Source: Acinetobacter higginsii (lineage in GTDB: Bacteria > Pseudomonadota > Gammaproteobacteria > Pseudomonadales > Moraxellaceae). Taken from it: a DNA stretch of 64,000 bases. Positions within the stretch are counted from its first letter, which is position 1, and each line of letters opens with the position of its first letter. Positions 8,161-14,936 of the stretch are shown here, one piece after another. Below the pieces are notes generated by a model. It made no database searches. It was not told the origin of the DNA and saw only the letters and a program-made list of their open reading frames with translations. The stretch lies in contig NZ_KB850073.1 in NCBI RefSeq assembly GCF_000369525.1, positions 186,001-250,000 on the forward strand. Reading direction: 5' to 3'. The position numbers and the translations under genes are program-made.

Positions 8161-9618
8161 ATGAGCGATACATCTGCTCCTCAACACCTTCAGCGCAAGC
8201 TCGGGGCTCGCCACCTGAACATGATTGCCATTGGTGGATCGATCGGCACAGGCTTATTCCTTGCTTCAGGTTCAACCATTGCCACTGCAGGTCCAGGTGG
8301 TGCGTTATTGGCCTATGCCCTCATCGGTATCATGATTTATTTCTTGATGACCAGCTTAGGTGAGTTAGCCACACACAATCCAACGTCTGGTGCATTCTTT
8401 ACCTATGGTAGCCGCTATGTCGAAGATGGCTTTGGTTTTGCCTTGGGTTGGAACTATTGGTATAACTGGGCGATTACGGTTGCCTTTGAATTGGTTGCCG
8501 TCCAGTTCATCATGAAGTTTTGGTTCCCCGATATTCCGGGGTTCTACTGGAGTGCCATTTTCCTTGCCATTATTTTTGGTATTAACGCCTTAACAGTCAA
8601 AGGGTTTGGTGAAAGTGAATTCTTATTCTCTTTGATCAAAGTGATCGCGATTATCGTGTTTATCATTATTGGTATCTGGATGATTTTTAAAATCATGATG
8701 ACACCCAATGTATCGGTATTTCAGCACTGGACTTATAAAGAAGCGCCTTTTGTGGGTGGTTTGCAAGCCTTAATCGGTGTGGCCATGATTGCTGGATTCT
8801 CCTTTCAGGGAACTGAAATGGTTGGGGTTGCCGCAGGTGAATCGAAAGATCCTAAAAAGACCATTCCATTGGCAATTAAACAAATCTTCTGGCGTATTTT
8901 ACTGTTCTATATCCTTTGTATTTTCATCATCGGTACATTGGTCAGCTATGATGATCCACTGCTATTAAAAGCAGCGCAAAGTGAAGATATTGCCCTCTCA
9001 CCATTCACCTTATTGTATGAAAAAGCAGGCTTTGCCTTTGCAGCAAGTTTGATGAATGCGGTTATTCTGAGTGCGATCTTATCTGCTGGTAACTCGGGCA
9101 TGTATTCTTCTACCCGTATGTTATTTGATATGGCAAAACAAGGTCGTGCACCTAAGTGGTTCTCAAGACTAGATGGCCGTGGCGTACCAATGAATGCACT
9201 CTATGCGACCACTGCGGTTGCTGCACTGTGCTTCCTAACCACCTTTATTGGCGAGAAACAAGTCTTCAACTGGTTACTCAACATGTCTGGGATGTGTGGC
9301 TTCATTGTCTGGCTAGGTATTGCGATTTCACACTACCGCTTCCGTAAAGGCTATATTGCTCAGGGTTATAAAGTTGAAGATCTGGCTTACCGTGCCAAAT
9401 TCTTCCCATTTGCACCTTGGTTTGCATTTATTCTTTGTTCAATCATCATTTTAGGTCAAAACTACCAAGCTTTACTTGGCGGAAAAATTGACTGGTTAGG
9501 TTTAATTTCAACCTATATTAGTATTCCATTATTCTTAGCGATTTGGCTGGGTTATAAGTGGAAACACAAGACTAAACTGATTGCATATAAAGATATGAAT
9601 GTGAAAGAAGGCGAATAA
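8161..9618 (+). CDS. lysP: Lysine-type amino acid permease (LysP-like, APC family)
   Basis: This is an inner-membrane amino acid:proton symporter of 485 residues with about 12 membrane segments. The N-terminal ARHLNMIAIGGSIGTGLF and GFGFALGWNYWYNWA, and the middle GFSFQGTEMVGVAAGES and NAVILSAILSAGNSGMY, align closely with E. coli LysP as I recall it. The C-terminus retains GMCGFIVWLGIAISHYRFR. Lysine is therefore the best guess for the substrate, but close relatives carry other amino acids. A ribosome-binding site AAGGA lies 7 bases before the start. It is possibly cotranscribed with rsmC. Confidence 0.88.
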   Translation: MSDTSAPQHLQRKLGARHLNMIAIGGSIGTGLFLASGSTIATAGPGGALLAYALIGIMIYFLMTSLGELATHNPTSGAFFTYGSRYVEDGFGFALGWNYWYNWAITVAFELVAVQFIMKFWFPDIPGFYWSAIFLAIIFGINALTVKGFGESEFLFSLIKVIAIIVFIIIGIWMIFKIMMTPNVSVFQHWTYKEAPFVGGLQALIGVAMIAGFSFQGTEMVGVAAGESKDPKKTIPLAIKQIFWRILLFYILCIFIIGTLVSYDDPLLLKAAQSEDIALSPFTLLYEKAGFAFAASLMNAVILSAILSAGNSGMYSSTRMLFDMAKQGRAPKWFSRLDGRGVPMNALYATTAVAALCFLTTFIGEKQVFNWLLNMSGMCGFIVWLGIAISHYRFRKGYIAQGYKVEDLAYRAKFFPFAPWFAFILCSIIILGQNYQALLGGKIDWLGLISTYISIPLFLAIWLGYKWKHKTKLIAYKDMNVKEGE

Positions 9619-9635
9619 AAAAACCGCTTTTTTAC

Positions 9636-9680
9636 TTGACCCAATTGAAAATATGAGTAAAATCTCGCTCATATTTTCAA
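9636..9680 (+). promoter_or_regulatory. Promoter embedded in a 13-bp inverted repeat (probable operator) upstream of rtcB
   Basis: A strong sigma70-type promoter is visible: TTGACC at 9636-9641, a 16-base spacer and TAAAAT at 9658-9663. The perfect inverted repeat TTGAAAATATGAG (9645-9657) and its complement (9668-9680) flank the -10 box, which lies in the 10-base centre. The right arm would cover the start site near 9670. This geometry is typical of a repressor operator. The repressor is unknown. Confidence 0.65.
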
Positions 9681-9705
9681 CGGCACCATATGATAGGAGG
9701 ACGAC

Positions 9706-9735
9706 ATGCCATTACCACAAGGAACTACACAATAA
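9706..9735 (+). CDS. Nine-residue leader ORF (MPLPQGTTQ)
   Basis: An ATG at 9706 is preceded by TAGGAGG with ideal spacing, the strongest ribosome-binding site in this region, and the frame stops after nine codons. The peptide is proline-containing (MPLPQGTTQ). Its position between a promoter and competing hairpins suggests a regulatory uORF whose translation influences the downstream structures. No homolog is recognised. Confidence 0.45.
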   Translation: MPLPQGTTQ

Positions 9736-9802
9736 GGTTTGGCACTGTCGACTCACGGACAAGTGTACAAATCTATTGATCACTTGTCCGAATGCTCTAT
9801 TC

Positions 9803-9827
9803 AACCTAGCATTCGCTAGGTTTTTTT
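9803..9827 (+). terminator. Rho-independent terminator in the rtcB leader
   Basis: An eight-base stem (AACCTAGC with GCTAGGTT) with an ATTC loop is followed by seven T. It lies between the leader ORF and the rtcB start codon, so full read-through would be required for rtcB expression from the upstream promoter. Confidence 0.8.
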
Positions 9828-9870
9828 ATGCCTATTCGGACGAAAAATTAAAATATCCCGAGACAAGAAA

Positions 9871-11076
9871 ATGGGCATACAAAAAATACTCAATGCAGAT
9901 GCTCAATATGGCGTTCCGGTGAAAATCTTCACCAACGATATTGATAGTGAAAGTATTGAACAACTGAAAAAAATGGCACAACTGCAATTTGTTTATTCAC
10001 ATATTGCCGTGATGCCTGATGTACATGTGGGTAAAGGTGCTACCGTAGGCAGCGTCATTCCGACCAAACACGCCATCATTCCTGCCGCTGTAGGTGTTGA
10101 TATTGGTTGTGGAATGAACGCAATAAGGCTCAATCTAAAAGCTACACAGCTTCCAGACAACCTTGCACCGCTACGTCATGCAATCGAACGCAAAGTCCCT
10201 GTAGGCTTTGAATTACACAAACAGGTGAAAGCAAAAGCTTCGAGTATCATCCCACTTGAAAAACGCTTACAACCCATCATTAAAAAACATTCTGGCTTGA
10301 TTCGAATGTTAAGAAAGTTTGATGCCACTTGGCAGAAACAACTGGGAACTTTAGGTGGTGGTAATCACTTTATCGAACTCTGCCTTGATGAAAATCAGGA
10401 TGTCTGGGTGATGCTACATTCAGGCAGCCGTGGCTTAGGCAATGTCATTGGAACCTACTTCATCGAACTGGCAAAGAAAGAAGCTCAGCATCGATTTGGA
10501 CATGTACCAGATAAAGATTTGAGTTATTTTGCGGAAGGTTCAAATAGCTTTAATGATTATGTGGAAGCCGTTGAGTGGGCACAAGAATATGCGTTTGAAA
10601 ATCGACGTGAAATGATGCGTCTGATTTTAGAGGCAATTCGACCATTACTCCCCCCTTTTCAAATGACCAAAGAAGCGATTAATTGCCACCATAATTACGT
10701 CAGTCAAGAAACTCATTTTGGTGAGGATCTCTTAATCACACGTAAGGGGGCAATTCGAGCGGGCCAAGATGAATTAGGCATCATTCCAGGTTCAATGGGA
10801 GCTCGTTCTTATATCGTTAAAGGTAAAGCGAATCCTGAGTCCTTCTGTTCATGTTCACATGGTGCAGGACGAAAAATGAGCCGCAGCAAGGCAAAACTGC
10901 TGTTTAGCCAAGATGACTTGATTCAGCAGACCCAAGGCATCGAATGCCGAAAGGACAGTGCGGTGATTGATGAAATTCCGGCTGCTTATAAAGATATTGA
11001 TCAAGTCATGGCAAACCAATCAGACTTGATTGAAATTGTGCATACCCTTAAACAAATTTTATGTATCAAAGGATAA
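9871..11076 (+). CDS. rtcB: RNA-splicing ligase RtcB
   Basis: This GTP- and Mn-dependent ligase joins RNA 3'-phosphate (or 2',3'-cyclic phosphate) and 5'-OH ends and is used in RNA repair. Family landmarks are HIAVMPDVHVGKGATVGSVI, GVDIGCGMNA (metal-binding Cys), LGTLGGGNHFIE, HSGSRGLGN and INCHHNY. The guanylylation motif CSCSHGAGRKMSR contains the histidine nucleophile. The length of 401 residues matches E. coli RtcB (408). No rtcA cyclase or sigma54-dependent rtcR regulator is adjacent, unlike E. coli; here a structured leader precedes the gene and a small basic protein follows it. Confidence 0.96.
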   Translation: MGIQKILNADAQYGVPVKIFTNDIDSESIEQLKKMAQLQFVYSHIAVMPDVHVGKGATVGSVIPTKHAIIPAAVGVDIGCGMNAIRLNLKATQLPDNLAPLRHAIERKVPVGFELHKQVKAKASSIIPLEKRLQPIIKKHSGLIRMLRKFDATWQKQLGTLGGGNHFIELCLDENQDVWVMLHSGSRGLGNVIGTYFIELAKKEAQHRFGHVPDKDLSYFAEGSNSFNDYVEAVEWAQEYAFENRREMMRLILEAIRPLLPPFQMTKEAINCHHNYVSQETHFGEDLLITRKGAIRAGQDELGIIPGSMGARSYIVKGKANPESFCSCSHGAGRKMSRSKAKLLFSQDDLIQQTQGIECRKDSAVIDEIPAAYKDIDQVMANQSDLIEIVHTLKQILCIKG

Positions 11077-11080
11077 TCAA

Positions 11081-11239
11081 ATGAAACTCAAAGAAATGCC
11101 AAAAATTAAGGTCCGTAACCCTGTAGCGCTTTCACCTTTATTACACAAAGGTGGAGTTCATGAAACCGAGAAGCCTCGAGCACAACATCGTCGTGAAAGA
11201 CAAAATACTAAGCAGCAGTTAAAAAAAGAGATATGGTAA
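11081..11239 (+). CDS. Small basic protein coupled to rtcB, function unknown
   Basis: This 52-residue protein starts four bases after the rtcB stop codon with AAAGGA overlapping the rtcB end, so translation is probably coupled. It is rich in Lys, Arg and Gln and contains VRNPVALSPLLHKGGVHE followed by a charged helix (KPRAQHRRERQNTKQQLKKEIW). There is no signal peptide or membrane segment. The charge suggests nucleic-acid or ribosome binding, which is inference only. I do not recognise a named family. Confidence 0.7.
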   Translation: MKLKEMPKIKVRNPVALSPLLHKGGVHETEKPRAQHRRERQNTKQQLKKEIW

Positions 11240-11322
11240 ATAATTGATAGTGATTGAAATACCTTAACCCCATTAAACAAAAAGGAGAATCCCAATGCTT
11301 TATTACTTAAATCCCTCATATA

Positions 11323-11352
11323 AAAAAAGCGACTCTGACGAGTCGCTTTTTT
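11323..11352 (-). terminator. Terminator of the first ompA-like gene
   Basis: A 13-bp stem (11323-11335 with 11340-11352) around a TGAC loop, with A and T runs at its ends, follows the minus-strand ompA paralog. A near-copy is found after the second ompA gene at 12871-12902, so the terminator was duplicated with the gene. Confidence 0.9.
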
Positions 11353-11369
11353 CAGTTCATAAACTCAAA

Positions 11370-12470
11370 TTACTGAGCTTGTTGACCTGGTTGTACTAAA
11401 ACAGTACGGCTACCAGAAATCGCAGCGAATACGCGACGGTTCATAGCACGACCTTCTTTAGTTTTGTTGTCAGCAATCGGTTGATCCCAAGCGAAACCTT
11501 GAGTTGTCAAACGAGTTGCATTCACGTTGTATTCATTTACAAGTGCAGACTTAACAGAGTTAGCACGTGCTAAAGATAAACGTTCGTTCAACTTACGTGG
11601 ACCAGTGTTATCTGTGTGACCTTCAATACGAGCAGTCGCATTCGGGAACTCAGCTAACTTCTCAGCAACTTTAGCGATTTCAGTTTTGTATTGTGGTTTG
11701 ATAACAGATTTGTTCGTATCAAAGAAGACACGAAGTTCCATGTTAAGATCTTCAGTCAACTCTTGTGGTTGCGGAGCAACTGGAGTTGGTTCAACTGGAG
11801 CAACTTCCACCACTGGAGCAGCAGCAGGTTTCAAGTGGCCACCAACAACAACTTGAAGTGCTGCCAAGGCTTGACCTTCCCACCACTTATTGTCGTAGTT
11901 ATAAACTGCACGACCTTCTGTACGAAGTGTTAAAGCATCGTTTACTTGCCATAACACACCACCACCTAAGTTGCTGATTGTGTCATATGAACGACGATCC
12001 CAACCTGGGTTATCTACTGTAATTTTAGAATGACCAACACCTAATAAAGCATACGGCTTGATTTTACTGTCATAATTACCAGTAAACACATCAGCAGTAG
12101 CAATTGCATTCAAACTTAAAGTTTGTTGCTTAGCATCCCACGGCTGACCATTAAAGTTAGTTTTCTCATTACGAGCTGCGTCAGCTTTTGTTTGTTGATA
12201 TTCAATCTCTGCTTGTAACCAAGGAGTTAACTCAACACCAATTGCAGCACCAACAAGTAAATCACTCTGTAACGCAACGCCATTTTTTAAGCTTCCAGCA
12301 TCACCACGACCCTGCGGATCACGATCTGTTAAAGTATCACGCATTTTGTCCTGAGCATTCTCAGGGTACCAGTGATAACCAAGCATTAATGGAGTGACTG
12401 TTACACCCGCATTCGCAGCAGCTAAAGGAGCAGCAACAAGCATAGCAAGTGCAATACGACTCATTTTCAT
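11370..12470 (-). CDS. OmpA-like porin, divergent paralog
   Basis: This outer-membrane protein has an N-terminal eight-strand barrel and a periplasmic peptidoglycan-binding OmpA domain (366 aa). The signal peptide MKMSRIALAMLVAAPLAAANAG is followed by the barrel to ~residue 205 and a proline-rich linker (VAPVEPTPVAPQPQ). The OmpA domain has NMELRVFFDTNKS, GHTDNTGPRKLNERLS (Asp and Arg that bind diaminopimelate) and the C-terminus QPGQQAQ. A GGAGG ribosome-binding site supports the start at 12470. It sits downstream of the true ompA in tandem; the barrel is clearly different, but the C-terminal third is nearly identical at DNA level. Confidence 0.93.
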   Translation of the reverse strand: MKMSRIALAMLVAAPLAAANAGVTVTPLMLGYHWYPENAQDKMRDTLTDRDPQGRGDAGSLKNGVALQSDLLVGAAIGVELTPWLQAEIEYQQTKADAARNEKTNFNGQPWDAKQQTLSLNAIATADVFTGNYDSKIKPYALLGVGHSKITVDNPGWDRRSYDTISNLGGGVLWQVNDALTLRTEGRAVYNYDNKWWEGQALAALQVVVGGHLKPAAAPVVEVAPVEPTPVAPQPQELTEDLNMELRVFFDTNKSVIKPQYKTEIAKVAEKLAEFPNATARIEGHTDNTGPRKLNERLSLARANSVKSALVNEYNVNATRLTTQGFAWDQPIADNKTKEGRAMNRRVFAAISGSRTVLVQPGQQAQ

Positions 12471-12870
12471 GGAATATCCTCCAAAAAACAAAAAATTGTT
12501 TGTTCTCTAAACTCTAATAGTTTTTGAATACTGAGAAATAATCTTATTGTATCTTTTTCAGTCATTCACTTTATGTTGAATCATACAAATACCTGATCAA
12601 TTTTCCAAGTATTTGACAACATTTAGTTAGCAGCCACTGAAAAAACCACTTATTTCTCTCCCAAAAATCTAGAAAATTCTATTTTAACAACATCTAATAA
12701 AGCTGTGAGAGCTTATCACTTTTTAATCAAAATTTTAACAAGGTATCAAAATCTTTTCAATAAAACTAAATAATTCCCACAATGTATCCAAAGTTAAGGC
12801 AAGATTATTCTAGTTTTGAATCCTTATGTTTTAGTTTTACATCAATGCTACAAAAACCTATATATACATA
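12471..12870 (-). promoter_or_regulatory. Upstream region and promoter of the ompA paralog
   Basis: This ~400-bp AT-rich gap holds no gene. On the minus strand, TTGGAA (12603-12608), a 17-base spacer and TATGAT (12580-12585) form a promoter about 100 bases before the start codon. The same boxes and spacing recur before ompA (14081-14086 and 14058-14063), with conserved flanks. I see nothing recognisable between 12650 and 12870. Confidence 0.65.
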
Positions 12871-12902
12871 AAAAAAAGCGACTCTAACGAGTCGCTTTTT
12901 TT
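12871..12902 (-). terminator. Terminator of ompA
   Basis: A 14-bp stem (12871-12884 with 12889-12902) around a TAAC loop lies after the ompA stop codon on the minus strand. It is a near-copy of the terminator at 11323-11352. Confidence 0.9.
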
Positions 12903-12928
12903 TAGTTCATAAACTCAAATTATTGAGC

Positions 12929-13945
12929 TTATTGACCAGGTTGTACAAGAACAGTACGGCTACCAGTGATCGCAGCGAATACGCGACGGTTCATAGCACG
13001 ACCTTCTTTAGTTTTGTTGTCAGCAATCGGTTGATCCCAAGCGAAACCTTGAGTTGTCAAACGAGTTGCATTCACGTTGTATTCATTTACAAGTGCAGAC
13101 TTAACAGAGTTAGCACGCGCTAAAGATAAACGTTCGTTCAACTTACGTGGACCAGTGTTATCTGTGTGACCTTCAATACGAGCAGTCGCATTCGGGTATT
13201 CAGCTAACTTCTCTGCAACTTTAGCAATTTCAGACTTATATTGCGGCTTGATGTCAGACTTGTTCGTATCGAAGAATACGCGAAGTTCCATGTTAAGATC
13301 TTCAGTCAACTCTTGTGGCTGTGGAGCAACTGGAGTTGGAGCAACTGGAGTAACTTCTACTACTGCAGCAGCAGGTTTCAAGTGACCACCAAGAACTACG
13401 TTTAAGCCAGCAAGTGCTGTATATCTCCAATACTTCTCATCAAAGTCGTAAGTACCACGAGCTTCTGTACGAAGTGATAAAGCATCGTTTAAACGCCAGA
13501 AAGCACCTAAACCAGCATTACCAATAGTATCTTTCTTAACTTCATAGATACCATCAAAATCAGTTTTAGTTTGACCAGCACCTAATAATACGTACGGCTT
13601 AATTTTGCTGTCATAGTTTTTAGTGATTAGGTCAGAAGTTGCATAGAAATTACCAGCAACTGTTTGTTGTTTATATTCAGCATTAGCTACGCCAGTACCG
13701 TCAAGATCACCTTTCACTTGGTTATATTCAACTTCAAAACCTAACCAAGGTGTTAATTCAACGCCTAATGCAGCACCAACAAATAAATCATCCTGCAACT
13801 CAGCATGAGTTGTTAGGTTGTCATTATTATGCTTACTGTCTTGCCAGCTATAACCAACCAATAATGGAGTTACAGTTATGCCCGCATTCGCAGCAGCTAA
13901 AGGAGCAGCAACAAGCATAGCAAGTGCAATACGACTCAATTTCAT
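12929..13945 (-). CDS. ompA: Outer membrane protein OmpA (Omp38-type)
   Basis: This is the major slow porin and peptidoglycan anchor of Acinetobacter, 338 aa. The signal peptide MKLSRIALAMLVAAPLAAANAG, the barrel segments NYDSKIKPYVLLGAG and FWRLNDALSLRTEARG, the linker and the OmpA domain agree with A. baumannii OmpA. The peptidoglycan-binding motif GHTDNTGPRKLNERLS is intact. The protein ends at QPGQ because a TAA replaces a CAA codon present in the downstream paralog; the following codons GCT CAA TAA still encode the lost AQ end. Its start has a GGAGGATAT-type ribosome-binding site and a promoter near 14060-14086. Confidence 0.96.
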   Translation of the reverse strand: MKLSRIALAMLVAAPLAAANAGITVTPLLVGYSWQDSKHNNDNLTTHAELQDDLFVGAALGVELTPWLGFEVEYNQVKGDLDGTGVANAEYKQQTVAGNFYATSDLITKNYDSKIKPYVLLGAGQTKTDFDGIYEVKKDTIGNAGLGAFWRLNDALSLRTEARGTYDFDEKYWRYTALAGLNVVLGGHLKPAAAVVEVTPVAPTPVAPQPQELTEDLNMELRVFFDTNKSDIKPQYKSEIAKVAEKLAEYPNATARIEGHTDNTGPRKLNERLSLARANSVKSALVNEYNVNATRLTTQGFAWDQPIADNKTKEGRAMNRRVFAAITGSRTVLVQPGQ

Positions 13946-14310
13946 GGATATCCTCCAGAGATAACAATTGTTTTGTGTAAGCTCAGCCTATGATTTTTCG
14001 TCCTGAGAACACAGGTGTTCTACAGTATTATTTTTTCAGCTATTCACTTCACTTTGAATCATACAAACACTTGATGAATTTTCCAAGTGCTTGATAACTT
14101 TAACCTCATAAATTATTGACAAAATTTCTTACAATTTCCGTTGTAGTTCAGTAAATTTTCAATTCCCATCGGGTATCTGATTGAATTATTGTTCGGAAAC
14201 TTGTGCTTTAGTATATCTTAATTTTTTTTTTAGAAATACTCACTAGCAAAATTAAGTTTTCATTTAACACACTGTTAATAAAAAAATTAATAAAAATAGA
14301 TAGGTAGAAT
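13946..14310 (-). promoter_or_regulatory. ompA: ompA promoter and 5' leader
   Basis: The minus strand shows TTGGAA (14081-14086), 17 bases, and TATGAT (14058-14063), giving a 5' leader of about 105 bases. A short palindrome at ~14001-14024 (CTGAGAACACAGGTGTTCTACAG region) lies in that leader. The sequence from 14100 to 14310 is AT-rich, must hold the promoter of the pilin-like gene, and shows no other feature. Confidence 0.65.
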
Positions 14311-14826
14311 ATGTTTAAACCATTTGGCTTTACTTTGATTGAATTAGTCATCACCCTTGGAATTCTGACAATTTTGATTACTGTTGCAATCCCCCATTTT
14401 CGTGAAATGATGATCTCTGCTGAAGTAAACTACCTTAAAAGAATCCTCACAATTCATATACAAAAAGCAAAAACGGATGCACAACTTCATCATAAAAATG
14501 TGATGCTGTGCCCAAGTTCAAATTTTGAGAACTGTGACACAAATTGGAATAAAGGTTTTATCGGATTTATTGATATTAATCGAAACAACCAACGTGATCA
14601 GAATGAGACTCTCCTCTTTAGCGTTCCTTTGAACCATAAATATGGTTACCTCAACTTTAGGTCTTTTGGACGAAGCCCCAACTCTCTTGTTTTTCAAGCT
14701 GAGAACGGCCTTCCCTTTGCCTCCAATGGCAGCTTTGTCTACTGCTCTGAATCCCCTCAGCACCATACGAAGATTGTTTTAAGTCGGATGGGCAATATTC
14801 GCTTTGAAAAGTTATCAAGTTGCTAA
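14311..14826 (+). CDS. Type IV pilin-like minor pseudopilin (GspH/FimT-like)
   Basis: The 171-residue protein begins MFKPFGFTLIELVITLG, a class III prepilin signal: a short leader, cleavage after Gly and the conserved Glu at mature position 5, followed by the hydrophobic helix. After the helix it resembles GspH/FimT-type minor pilins, and it has four cysteines (CPSS, CDTN, YCSE and the final Cys) that could form disulfides. Minor pilins usually sit in clusters, but no other pilus gene is nearby, so this is an orphan. The exact system it serves (type IV pili or type II secretion) is not determinable here. Confidence 0.85.
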   Translation: MFKPFGFTLIELVITLGILTILITVAIPHFREMMISAEVNYLKRILTIHIQKAKTDAQLHHKNVMLCPSSNFENCDTNWNKGFIGFIDINRNNQRDQNETLLFSVPLNHKYGYLNFRSFGRSPNSLVFQAENGLPFASNGSFVYCSESPQHHTKIVLSRMGNIRFEKLSSC

Positions 14827-14936
14827 AAACTCCTCAGTCTAGCCTAAAATAAGTAAAACCCTTTATTCCGATCCTTTTTTTACTATACTGCTTAAGTTTG
14901 GAACATTTTTATAAATTATAAGTGTGGAGACACATC

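Larger units (their letters stand above)
9670..9827 (+). ncRNA. Structured leader RNA of rtcB with possible attenuator
   Basis: The predicted transcript carries a nine-codon ORF and then a 10-bp hairpin (9756-9765 with 9781-9790). Two mutually exclusive helices follow. GAATGCT (9790-9796) can pair with AGCATTC (9808-9814), while AACCTAGC (9803-9810) pairs with GCTAGGTT (9815-9822) to make a terminator with a seven-T run. AGC at 9808-9810 is needed by both. This is an attenuator layout, or alternatively an independent ~155-nt small RNA. rtcB starts 43 bases downstream. Confidence 0.55.

Noticed and set aside
9653..9922. An 89-codon open frame overlapping the rtcB leader
   Set aside because: It starts before the predicted transcription start, has no ribosome-binding site, and runs through the leader hairpins and terminator into rtcB in another frame.
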